Shown: in pieces, positions 9,111 to 17,773 of the stretch
How the letters are laid out: each line of letters begins with the position of its first letter
How positions within the stretch are numbered: position 1 is the first letter of the stretch
Source: Solanum dulcamara
Taxonomy: Eukaryota; Streptophyta; Magnoliopsida; Solanales; Solanaceae
DNA length: 64,000 bases
Direction: 5' to 3'
Assembly: GCF_947179165.1 (NCBI RefSeq)
Contig: NC_077239.1
Coordinates: 69,703,134 to 69,767,133 of the forward strand
Translations under genes and position numbers: made by a program
The notes under the pieces: model-generated
Seen by the model: the letters and a program-made list of their open reading frames with translations, nothing else
Database searches by the model: none
Told to the model about the DNA's origin: nothing

Positions 9111-9589
9111 TGTAAGAAAAGTCAAAAAGAAAAGGAAAAGGCTGGCGCAGCAATTGTTGAAAAGGAAAAAGTAAAAAGGGAGGAAAAGAACAGTAAAAGG
9201 CTGGCGCAACAATTTGTTGAAAATTTTTGCCAAGCAGCCTCATTTTTGCGCGTTTTCATTCTCCTATAAATAGAGAGTATTTTGCCCTCATTTAGATCAT
9301 CCCAGAAAGAGAGAGTAAGAATACAAAGAGAGTTATACACCAAGATAAATATTGTAGTCTTGACTATCCTCTTTAGTAGTTGTTCCTTTTACAAGAGAGA
9401 AGTGTTAATAGTTGTTTTCTCCTTGTATTTGAGAGCAGTGTACTTCATATTTTAATAGTGAGATCCTTCTACCCCGTGGTTTTTCCCCTCTATCTATTAG
9501 AGGGGTTTTCACATAAAATTCTCGTGTCCAATTTATTTTCATATTTATTATCATATCAAACTTTAGTTGTGGTGTTTCCTCCCCCAATA
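9111..9589 (+). repeat. Solo copia LTR inserted in an exon
   Basis: 479 bp starting TGTAAGAAAAGTCAAAAAG and ending tttcctcccccaata, clearly the same LTR family as copia 1 and copia 2 (shared cttctacccc, aattctcgtgtccaattta and gtgttaatagttgttttctcc words). TATA box at 9,265-9,273. Perfect ACAAC on both sides and no internal sequence indicate integration followed by LTR-LTR recombination. The last bases AATA instead of AACA reflect a C-to-T change. Confidence 0.9.
9265..9273 (+). promoter_or_regulatory. TATA box of solo copia LTR
   Basis: TATAAATAG followed by agagtattttgccctcattt, the same context as the copia 2 promoter. Confidence 0.65.
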
Positions 9590-9594
9590 ACAAC
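9590..9594. repeat. Target-site duplication of solo copia LTR (right)
   Basis: ACAAC, identical to 9,106-9,110. Confidence 0.85.
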
Positions 9595-9659
9595 AAGTCT
9601 CTAAAGATACGATTAACCTTATTTTTTTCATATACTTAAACATGTTCCACCCAAGTAAC

Positions 9660-10422
9660 CTGCAAGAGAAAAAATAATCAAGAATGCAAAATGAAAATAA
9701 TTAGCTCGTTGGAAAATAATTAGGAACGTATGTTGGAAATTTGTGTTTTATTAAAATCGGATGTTATGAGGCAAGGATTGATTAAGACCATATGAGGAGA
9801 CAACTATTCATTCGAGCTCGTTTTGCCAGATTCGAACATCTGGGACATGAACAACATAGTATGGGCCGGAGTTCCAACATTGTTAAATGAAGAATAGTGA
9901 TAGGCCTGATGACTCTGATAGAATATTAAAGAGGTGGTTGTTGAATCCAGCTCGATCCTAAAATATAACTTATAAGGCTGTTGGGGATATTCCAAGGCTA
10001 TATTTACACAAACAAAAAGATCATTTTCTAAGTCAATACGGGGACACTTAAATAGCTCCCGATGCACGTCCCAAAGTTGAACATTTGAAGCATGAATTAA
10101 CAACATAAATGAGGATCCAAAATTAAATAAATCAATAATAAAGATAGGTATGGTTCTTATATCATATTAAGAACAATAGACATCATGAAATGGGCATCAG
10201 CACGAGTAAAGTTTTACCTATGTAACATACTCTTTGAAAAATAAACTACATATAAATTGTGATATATATGTTATACATTCGAGTTGTGGAAACAAGCACA
10301 AATGTTAAATAAGACTACATATAATAGACCCTTTTAATATGAATCTCATGTATGAAGGGAGCTTAGTGCACATAGTTATCCTTTTAATAAATAGTAATAT
10401 AGAGAGAGGAAATGATTCTTAC
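9660..10422 (-). other. Intron-like stretch with an unassigned 100-codon frame
   Basis: Lies between the exon ending GQSK (donor at 10,422) and the exon starting VTWVEH (acceptor at 9,660), so by position it is intron. A minus-strand open frame at 9,804-10,106 (starting MLLIHASNVQLWDV) has no HD-ZIP IV similarity that I recognise and is longer than expected for an AT-rich intron. It may be chance or part of an unrecognised insertion. Confidence 0.4.
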
Positions 10423-10610
10423 CTTACTTTGGCCATTGCCCATATCTTGAATTGCACAACCAAAAGGAAACTTCCAAGAATAAGAAGGTACACCTAGTTG
10501 AATCTCATTGAATACGTCATATGAAACACCCACCATAATCCATGTTGGATTAAGTTGTCTACAATGACGTATGAAGAAAAAATCTCTAGCTTCCACAACT
10601 GTTCATACAT
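10423..10610 (-). pseudogene. HD-ZIP IV pseudogene, START domain exon
   Basis: After acceptor ttgaaaatag the exon opens MYEQ, then jumps out of frame and resumes at VVEARDFFFIRHCRQLNPTW, followed by VGVSYDVFNE and SWKFPFGCAIQDMGNGQSK, with donor gtaaga right after the Lys codon as in relatives. Relatives carry about eight residues (MHVLSPLV-like) between YEQ and the EAR motif, so a small deletion with frameshift is inferred. Confidence 0.87.
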
Positions 10611-10714
10611 CTATTTTCAAGAACCAAGAAAAAATTAGATCATTTTTATGAAGCAATTTTAAAATTTATTTAATTCCTAGGGAAATAAATATGAAAGATC
10701 GATTAATATTTTAC

Positions 10715-10807
10715 CAATTGTATAGAGCCTCCCAAAGTCCCAGAATCAAGAACTTCAATGATCCTAGAATTTGTGACAATAGTAGGAAACAAGTTCATCC
10801 ATTTGAC
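10715..10807 (-). pseudogene. HD-ZIP IV pseudogene, 93-bp START exon
   Basis: 31 codons, VKWMNLFPTIVTNSRIIEVL then DSGTLGGSIQL, matching the family's KWVDLFPTIVTKARTIEVL segment. Acceptor atatgcag and donor gtaaaa are intact; it joins the upstream exon (ending NEFIHNFLDL) in phase 0. Confidence 0.9.
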
Positions 10808-11350
10808 CTGCATATACAAATCAATCATTTTTAAGTATATGATAAATGATTAAACAATAACAATAATAACTACGTCTCAACATAAATACTCATTGTCCAT
10901 GTCCATTGCTCCATTTAAACTCATCTTAATCAATATTGTATAGGAGAAAACTAAAAAATAAAATCATATCATCCTATTGAAAATAGCCAATTTTTGGAAT
11001 ACATGACAATGTGTTAGATTTCAACAAACCATGATAGTATCTTTGATCTCTCACTTGCTCAAGTTCAAATCCATGATATTGGCATGGTACATTTCCACAT
11101 CAAAAGCGATAACTTTTCAACGAATTCTTAAAGACTGGCTACTTTTCAAAAATCAATCCAAAAAGTGGCTGACAGGCACAATCTTTACTCTACTAAGCAC
11201 ATGAGAGATAAGCATATATATAACGAAGCAAAGCAAGCCTTATATCCTAGAACTGACATGTTCTAAAGCCATACATCAACCTAGGTACAAAGCAGATAAT
11301 ATTACTTGTGAACTGAGTAGTTATAACATGAAAGCGTTCAAGAAACTTAC

Positions 11351-11722
11351 TAGATCAAGAAAATTATGGATGAACTCATTTGCAGTCATTGGCACAACTC
11401 TACAATACTTTGATGATTCAATTCGAGCAGTTGATGATTTGTAAGGTTGAATTGAATTTGGAAATATTATTTCATAGCTCTCGCGATGAATAAAACAGCT
11501 CCCATCACTTGTTGAATTGACCCAAATTGTATCATTCTTTTTTAAAAGTTCATCCATTTCATTCATAGAAGCAACAACAATCTCAAAAATAACTGTTTTT
11601 TTGCCTATTATCATAATGAAATTCATAATGTTCTTGTGTTGTTGCAGACATTATTGGAATATTATTAATACCTATTGAATGTGCTAGAACAACATCATCA
11701 TCATCATCAACATCATCATCAA

Positions 11723-11785
<63 letters not shown>

Positions 11786-11981
11786 TATTATTATTATTAT
11801 TATTATTGTTGTTGTTGTTATTATTATTGTTATTGTTATTGTTATCATTATTATTATTGTTATTGTTATTGTTATTGTTATTGTTATTGTTATTGTTATT
11901 GTTATTGTTATTGTTATTGTTATTGTTATTATTATTATTGTTAATTCTATTGTTATTGTTATTGTTATTGTTATTCTTATA

Positions 11982-12049
<68 letters not shown>

Positions 12050-12195
12050 CGTTGTTGTTGTTATTATTATTATTCTTGTTATTGTTATTATTATTATTAT
12101 TATTTTTATTCTTCTTCTTCTTATTATTATTATTGATATTCTTATTCTTCTTATTATTGTTATTGTTGTTGTTGTTATTATTATTCTTGTTGATG

Positions 12196-12227
<32 letters not shown>

Positions 12228-12422
12228 GTTATTATTATGATTGTTTTCTTGACGAAAAGGAGGAGGATATCCAATGGGAGAGCCACATATGTTTTGGCTC
12301 AACAAACTTTCCTCAGATGAATTTGGTGAAAATCTAAGAGTTGATTTTGGTGGTGCCAAATTTGGACCCATCACAAAAGGCCTTCCAAGAACATTTGACA
12401 TGAGATTTGATATTCTTCCATA
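11351..12422 (-). pseudogene. HD-ZIP IV pseudogene, linker and START exon with poly-Asn
   Basis: Acceptor ttttttgcag precedes YGRISNLMSNVLGRPFVMGP, the family segment that follows the leucine zipper. Then GYPPPFRQENNH runs into a huge Asn/Asp tract (12,240-11,690), after which IGINNIPIMSATTQEHYEFH leads to the START domain. A run of seven T on the plus strand (11,596-11,602) puts START one base out of frame; with six, the join reads DNRQKTVIFEIVVASMNEMD. START continues to NEFIHNFLDL at donor gtaagt (11,350). Acquired length is entirely in the repeat. Confidence 0.87.
11690..12240. repeat. Compound trinucleotide microsatellite
   Basis: Plus strand: (cat)n at 11,694-11,785, (tta)n, then alternating (ttattg)n at about 11,820-11,960, a long pure (tta)n at about 11,980-12,048, and mixed tta/ttg/ttc to 12,240. 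Read on the minus strand in the HD-ZIP frame these are Asp (gat), Asn (aat/aac) and some Lys/Ile codons. Long open frames in other phases here (His, Tyr, Leu, Ile, Met runs) are artefacts. Confidence 0.97.
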
Positions 12423-12831
12423 CTGCAAAAAACAAAATTGGTAAATTAATTTACTTACAATAATCGGTAATAATTTGTAATAAACATGATTTGAGAACCT
12501 AAAAAGATAAAAGTATATAATTTGCTATTAAAGTAGATTCTTTTCATTGAATTAATTGACTGTGAGATCAAGATGATCTCTCTTGTCAAGGGCAAGTGCA
12601 ACTCATAAGCACGGGGTAGAAATAAATCCAAGGTTCAAACTTGATGGATTAGGCCTTTTTAGGTATTTAACACTTTTGGGGGGTTTTCACCTAGTTTTCA
12701 GTACCCACATTAAGGCCTCCACAAATTAGGATTAGCATCATGTAAATTCCATTAAAAAGAGAAGCACTTTCTATCAAAAAAAATATCCGTACAAAAGCAA
12801 CAATCTAAGACCCTTGATTAAAGGTAGAGGA
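12423..12831. other. Intron or flank upstream of HD-ZIP remnant
   Basis: AT-rich non-coding sequence between the linker exon and copia 2. No homeodomain or leucine zipper coding was found here, so the 5' exons are missing from this side of the insertion. Confidence 0.5.
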
Positions 12832-13314
12832 TGCAAGAAAAGTCAAAAGTTGGCAACTTTTGACAAAAAGAAAAAATTGACAACTTTTAGTTGGCAAAAA
12901 TGAAAGTGGCTACCAACTTTTTGACAGGAGTTTATACGCTTTGTTGAAATAAAAAATGCGTAAATTTCTTTTACGCATTTTGTTCCTCTTATAAATAGAA
13001 GGCCTAATGCCCTCATTTAAATCATCCTAGAAAGCGAGAGTAAGAATACAAAGAGAGTTATACACCAAGATAAATATTGTAGTCTTGAGTGTCCTCTTTA
13101 GTAGTTGTTTCTTTTACAAGAGAGAAGTGTTAATTGTTGTTTTTTTCTTGTATTTGAGAGCAGTGTACTCTATATTTTAATAGTGAGATTCTTCTACCCG
13201 TGGTTTTTTCCCTCTATCAGTTAGAGGGGTTTTAACGTAAAATTCTCGTGCCCAATTTATTTTCTTATTAATTGTCATATCAAACTTTAGTTGTGGTGCT
13301 TCTTCCCCCCAACA
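12832..13314 (+). repeat. Copia 2 5' LTR (483 bp)
   Basis: TGCAAGAAAAGTCAAAAG to cttcttccccccaaca. TATA box TATAAATAG at 12,990-12,998. Ends directly before the primer site. No matching 3' LTR in the window. Confidence 0.9.
12990..12998 (+). promoter_or_regulatory. TATA box of copia 2 LTR
   Basis: TATAAATAG followed by aaggcctaatgccctcattt. Confidence 0.65.
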
Positions 13315-13315
13315 G

Positions 13316-13327
13316 TGGTATCAAAGC
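13316..13327 (+). promoter_or_regulatory. Copia 2 primer-binding site (tRNA-iMet)
   Basis: TGGTATCAAAGC, one G-to-A change from TGGTATCAGAGC, one base after the LTR. Confidence 0.85.
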
Positions 13328-13357
13328 CCTCGGTTATTTTGTCTGTTTTATACGAAG

Positions 13358-13431
13358 GTACTATTTGTGAATAGTAAATTTTCGTGAATAGTAAAAATTA
13401 GTTAATAGTACTATTCACATGAATAGTAAAT
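13358..13431 (+). promoter_or_regulatory. Copia 2 leader with repeated tgaatagt/actattca words
   Basis: Five or more copies of gaatagta or tactattc in both orientations, as in the copia 1 leader at 7,850-7,915. The shared position between primer site and gag argues for a family feature. Confidence 0.5.
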
Positions 13432-13508
13432 TTTGATGATGGTACAGTTTGTCACGATTGTTTGTAAAATATTCAGAAATGATCTAGAAGGGTGTGAAGC
13501 AAATAATA

Positions 13509-14060
13509 ATGTCGAGTATAATAAAGTTTGACGTTGAAAAATTTAATGGGACTAATTTCTCATTGTGAAAAATAAAAATAAAAGTAATATTGAGAAAGGA
13601 CAATTGCTTAGCTACAATTGAAGGCAGACCCACAGATTTTACTGATGACAGCAAGTGGAATGACATAGAGAAGGAAATATGGGATACTCTTACAAGATTA
13701 TACGAGGTCAAGTCTTTGCATAATAAAATCTTCTTAAAAAGAAGATTGTATACTCTTTGAATGACAGAGTTCATGTCGGTTACTGAACACATCAATACTT
13801 TGAATACTCTGTTTTTGCAACTTACAACAATGAGTTACAAAATAGAGGGGACTGAACGTGCGGAGCTTCTACTTCAAAGTCTGCCTGACTTGTATGATCA
13901 ACTCATCATCAACCTGACGAACAATACAGACAGTCTAGTTTTTAATGAAATTACAACCGCTATCTTAGTAAAAGAAAATCGGTGCAAAAATAAGGAAGAC
14001 AGACAAGCAAGTTCGCAGCAAGCTGAAGCCTTGATGATGGTGAGAGGAAGACCAATGTAA
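13509..14060 (+). pseudogene. Copia 2 gag, decayed
   Basis: Starts ATGTCGAGT (MSS), then FDVEKFNGTNFSL, a TGA where copia 1 has Trp (LWKMKIK), and a deletion of about 75 bp removing the HSNAVADLYLAIADQ segment, so KWNDI joins directly to KEIWDTL. Further TGA at 13,758. The last part (VTEHINTLNTLFLQL to EALMMVRGRPM) is open to TAA 14,058. Confidence 0.88.
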
Positions 14061-14072
14061 CGTGGCCCCAGT

Positions 14073-14711
14073 GTGAGTCACAATCATGGTAGATCTCAAT
14101 CAAGAAGTAAGAAAAATATCAAGTGCTACAACTATGTCAAGAAAGGGCATTTCAAGAAAGATTGTCGGTTCAAAACGAAGAGTGAACACCCTGAGCCATC
14201 AAATGCTCAAGGGAATATTGCATGTACCTCGGATGATGGCGATATTTTATGTAGTGAAGCAATATCAAATAATGAAGGCAGAAAACATTTCACTGATGTC
14301 TGGATCATGGACACAGGATCAACATGGCACATGACTTCCCGGAGAGAATGGTTCCATCAATATAATCCTATCTCAAGAGGGTCTGTGTTCATGGGAGACG
14401 ATCATGCTTTGGATGTTATTGGTATTGGGTCCATCAAAATAAAAATGTATAATGGCACGATACGCACCATCCAGGAGGTATGACATGTAAAAGACTTGAG
14501 GAAAAATCTATTGTCTTTGGGACAATTAGATGATAATAGATATTCATATAAGACTCCTGGTGGAGTTATGAAAATATCCAAAGCAACGCTTGTAGTGATA
14601 AAAGAGGAAAAACTTGTTGCAAATCTATATATGCTTAAAGGTGAAACACACCAAGAAGAAGAAACATCATTCGCGTCAGCAAGTTCATTTGAAGAATCAA
14701 TGATGATGTGA
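14073..14711 (+). pseudogene. Copia 2 zinc knuckle and protease, decayed
   Basis: The zinc knuckle reads CYNYVKKGHFKKDC: the second metal-binding Cys is Tyr, a G-to-A change, so it probably cannot bind zinc. The protease site IMDTGSTWHMTSRREW is intact. Stops at 14,481 (Arg or Val context in copia 1) and at 14,709, where the pre-integrase WHRKLGH has lost its Trp codon (TGG to TGA). Confidence 0.88.
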
Positions 14712-14744
14712 CATCATAAACTTGGCCATATGTCGGAATGAGGT

Positions 14745-15524
14745 TTGAAGATTCTTGCTGAGCAAAAGCTTCTTCCAGGACTCAAAAAGGTTTCACTATC
14801 CTTTTGTGAGCATTGTGTTACCAGTAAGCAAAATAGACTAAAGTTTAGTAGTTCCTCTGCTAAAAGAAAGGAAATACTAGATGTGGTCCACTCTAATGTC
14901 TGGCAAGCACCGATAGAGTCCCCAGGAGAAGCAAAATATTTTGTGTTATTTATCGATAAGTACTCCAGGAAAAGTTGGGTGTATCCAATCAAGAGAAAGG
15001 CAGATGTTTTTTCAGTTTTCAAACAATTTAAAGCGCTGGTGGAACTTGAATCTGAGAAAAATATCAAGTGTTTGAGGATAGATAATGGAAGAGAATACAC
15101 TAGTGATGAATTTAATAACTTCAGTAAACAAAAAGGTATTAAACGGCAGTTCATGGTGGCATATACTCCACAACAAAATGGAGTAGCAGAGCAGATGAAC
15201 AGAACCTTGTTAGAACAGACAAGAGCTATGTTGGCAACTACAGGGTTGGAAAAACCATTTTGGGCAGAAGTTGTCAAAACCGCCTGTTATATGATTAATC
15301 GATCACCATCAATTGCAATTGATCTAAAAACGCCAATAGAGATGTGGACAGGAAAACCAGCTGATTATTCTCGCTTATATATATTCAGAAGTTCTGCTTA
15401 TGTTATGTACAACACACAAGAAAAATCGAAGTTGGATCCAAAATCCAGAGAATGCATTTTCTTAGGGTATGCTGATGGAGTCAAGGGGTATCGCTTGTGG
15501 GATCCCACAGCCCATAGGTGGTAA
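14745..15524 (+). pseudogene. Copia 2 integrase, long open remnant
   Basis: 260 codons open: FCEHCVTSKQNRLKF, FIDKYSRKSWVYPIK (Asp), CLRIDNGREYTSDEF (Asp), AYTPQQNGVAEQMNRTLLEQ (Glu), GKPADYSRLYIF and CIFLGYADGVKGYRLW. All three catalytic acidic residues are kept. It ends in a TAA where copia 1 continues ARKVVISRDVVFVE, because of a frameshift. Confidence 0.92.
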
Positions 15525-16426
15525 TCAGCAGGGATGTTGTATTTGTTGAAAACAAGATACAAGCAAAAGAAGGTGGCACTTCAAAATAAAAATCAGAGAC
15601 TACTACAGTTGAAGTTGAAGAAATCGAAAAAGTTCCAATTTCTTCTGAAGCAGCACCAGAGCACGAAGAACAAGAGCAAACTGAGATTGAAACTCCAGAA
15701 GTTCAACGGTCAACTAGGAAGAGAAGAGAACCATCTTAGCACTTAGATTATTCTATAGAGAGTAATATTGCATACTGTCTACTAACAGAAGGTGGAGAGC
15801 CTTCAACTTTTCACGAAGCTATAAAAGGCCAAGAATCATCTCTGTGGGTGGCAGCAATACAAGAAAAAATTAAATCTCTTCATAAAAATAAAACATGAGA
15901 TCTTATTCAATTACCACAAAGAAGGAAGGCCATTAGAAATAAATGGGTCTATAAGATCAAACGTAATGGTAATGATCAAGTGGAGAAGTATCGTGCAAGA
16001 TTGGTGGTGAAAGGATTCGCTCAGAAAGAAGGTATAGACTTCAATGAGATATTTTCTTCGGTGGTTCGACTCACAATAATTCGAGTAGTCTTGGTGATGT
16101 GTGCTACATTTGACTTGTACTTAGAGTAGTTAGATATCAAAACTGCATTTCTTCATGGAGAACTTGAAGAAGAAATTTACATGCTCCAACCAGAAGGTTT
16201 TGAAGAACAGAGAAAAGAGAACTTGGTTTACAGGTTGAAAAAATCTCTATATGGTCTCAAATAGGCGCCGAGGTTGGTATAAGAGATTTGATTCCTTCAT
16301 TATAGGCCTTGGATACAACAGACATAGTTCAGATCCTTGTGTTTATTACAAGAGATTTGGTGATGACGATTTTGTTATTTTGCTATTATATGTTGATGAC
16401 ATGTTGGTAGCAGGCCCCAACAAAGA
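15525..16426 (+). pseudogene. Copia 2 linker and partial reverse transcriptase
   Basis: Linker rich in Lys/Glu (shifted frame at 15,534-15,746), then RT words YRARLVVKGFAQKEGIDF-like at 15,990, [18 protein letters not shown] at 16,150, and YVDD at 16,389-16,400. Stops replace Trp/Gln codons in several places. Sequence leaves the copia family right after GPNKD. Confidence 0.88.
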
Positions 16427-17568
16427 TTCCACTTGTTCGTGAGCATGTGATTCATGGTTTGGTTGTGAGAGAGGCTTGTAACACTATTAGACTCTTAATT
16501 CCTGCATGAGAGGTTGAGTTGGGGGTTTTTGATCACACTTGAGCAATGAAAATGTTTTCAAGAAGGGTAAACACTTATTTTAATGTATTCCTTCCCAGTA
16601 CTATCTATTTGAGGATGTGTATCATGTTTAGGTTGAGTTTTGAGGACTTTGAACCATATATTGCATGATGAGTTTAATATTGCCTCCATGTTACATGTGT
16701 TGTGATGCATTCATCTTCATTCATCATATCATTGATCTTGGGAAGTTGAGAAATGTGTAAAAAAATTTTGAGAAAGAAAATGAGACACCCTTTTATATTC
16801 TTGACCAAGTGATAGGTGGCAAGATGATGAGATATTGAAATTGTGATTTGATATATGGACTGCGAGTCCCCATAAGGTCCTTTTATGAAAGTCTTAGCTT
16901 GACAGAGTGTATATGATAGGTTGTTTGATAGTCTTGATCCCACGTACTACCACATTATTGCATTATTTTATTGCATTGCATCTATATTTAAGTTATTTGA
17001 TTTGTTAATGATATATGATACTGTTTACCTTATGTGTTTACTTTACTTGAGTCATTTCTTATAAATTGGCGGCACCGATACCAGAATGAGATTTTCTATA
17101 TGCAGGTGGAAACGTTACTTAGTTTATTTTATAAGTATGATTGATTCCTTATACTTAGTCGGTCAAACCTATTGAGTACATGTGGATTATACTCACCCCT
17201 ACTTCTAGTCACTTTTGATGCAGATTTTAATTAGGGTACCACTTGTGGCAGTTGATTACCTCTAGCAGATAAACTTATATTGGATTGGTGGTGAGATCCT
17301 TTGCTTCATATCTGCATTAGTTCCATCTCTCATTCCAGTCTTTATTATTTTTCAAAGACTTATGTTGTATTTCAAATTCACAGTTGTATTAGATGTTCTT
17401 TATATTTATGACATCAAGTTTTGGAAAATTCTTCATTTACATCTTTTCTGTTCATTTGTGGTCTGAATTCCCCTTTAGGAGCCTCGTTTGTTATTTATTG
17501 TTCGGCTTATACATAGGGTTGAGTTTTGGGATCTCTACCATCATGACCTTAATTTTTGGGCCGTGACA
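16427..17568 (+). repeat. Gypsy A 5' LTR, left-truncated
   Basis: Aligns with the 3' LTR from about 46,850 to 47,974 (shared gttcgtgag-atgtgattcat, gagaggcttgtaacactatt, cggtcaaacctactgagta words). The first roughly 1.45 kb of the LTR is missing. It ends ccgtgaca before a decayed primer site. Confidence 0.9.
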
Positions 17569-17570
17569 AA

Positions 17571-17583
17571 TTAATATCAAAGC
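17571..17583 (+). promoter_or_regulatory. Gypsy A primer-binding site, decayed
   Basis: ttaatatcaaagctct aligns with ttggtatcagagctct (initiator tRNA-Met type) with three changes, all G-to-A. Confidence 0.6.
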
Positions 17584-17773
17584 TCTAGATTATCATTCTC
17601 ATAAGTTAAAAAATAGTGTGTCTAGTAGAGTCTTGCAAATTGGTACTAGACGCCCATATTTATCTTTGAGAGGCTAGAAGATACTTAATAGGAGAAGTTA
17701 TTTCCTTTGATTCCTTTCATCTGATTTATTCATATCAAGTGTTATATACCTCTAATCTATTCCTTCTATGCAG

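Larger units (their letters stand above)
8995..9659 (-). pseudogene. HD-ZIP IV pseudogene exon split by solo LTR
   Basis: Minus strand: acceptor ttctcttgcag, then VTWVEHV, a TAA stop (9,636-9,638, Gln position in relatives), VYEKNKVNRIFRDL, then the solo LTR; coding resumes at 9,110 as CGCQTYGDKRWIVTLQRISE and continues through RYNFAMDATSPTRHFKR to a possible donor at 8,994. Taking out the LTR and one ACAAC copy leaves the reading frame continuous across the site. The family segment is the region just after the START domain. Exonic insertion would by itself have abolished the protein. Confidence 0.88.
1776..12422 (-). pseudogene. HD-ZIP class IV START-domain transcription factor pseudogene
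   Basis: Minus-strand exon remnants, in order, match the layout of plant HD-ZIP IV proteins (the GLABRA2/ANL2/HDG/ROC family, epidermal transcription regulators with homeodomain, zipper, START and a C-terminal domain). Segments seen: linker and START start (12,422-11,351), START (10,807-10,715; 10,610-10,423), VTWVEH and RWIVTLQR region (9,659-8,995, split by a solo LTR), and the C-terminal domain (2,727-2,638; 2,100-1,776). Splice sites fit most edges and phase is kept between several exons. Broken by a T7 frameshift (11,596-11,602), an exon deletion near 10,600, TAA at 9,636-9,638, a solo LTR in an exon, a copia element in an intron, and a frameshift near 2,005. About 120 residues before the last two exons and the homeodomain/zipper exons were not found. 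Family assignment is firm; orthologue identity is not. Confidence 0.85.
12832..16426 (+). mobile_element. Copia element 2, 3'-truncated
   Basis: Same family as copia 1, opposite strand. It has a 5' LTR, primer site, gag, zinc knuckle, protease, integrase and the first part of RT. It stops at 16,425-16,427, just after LLLYVDDMLVAGPNKD, and the next base belongs to the gypsy A LTR. RNase H, 3' LTR and right target duplication are absent. Many stops and a gag deletion make it inactive. It is a useful sister copy for reading lesions in copia 1. Confidence 0.93.

Noticed and set aside
9804..10106. 100-codon minus-strand frame as an extra HD-ZIP exon
   Set aside because: It lies between the GQSK and VTWVEH exons, which are adjacent in the family, and does not resemble any HD-ZIP IV segment.
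11675..12286. Open frames of His/Tyr/Cys, Leu/Phe and Ile/Met runs
   Set aside because: They are other reading phases of the same trinucleotide microsatellite.
11583..12428. Long minus-strand frame with poly-Asn as a complete gene
   Set aside because: It is part of the HD-ZIP linker exon; the initial Met lies across the splice acceptor and the end comes from the T7 frameshift.
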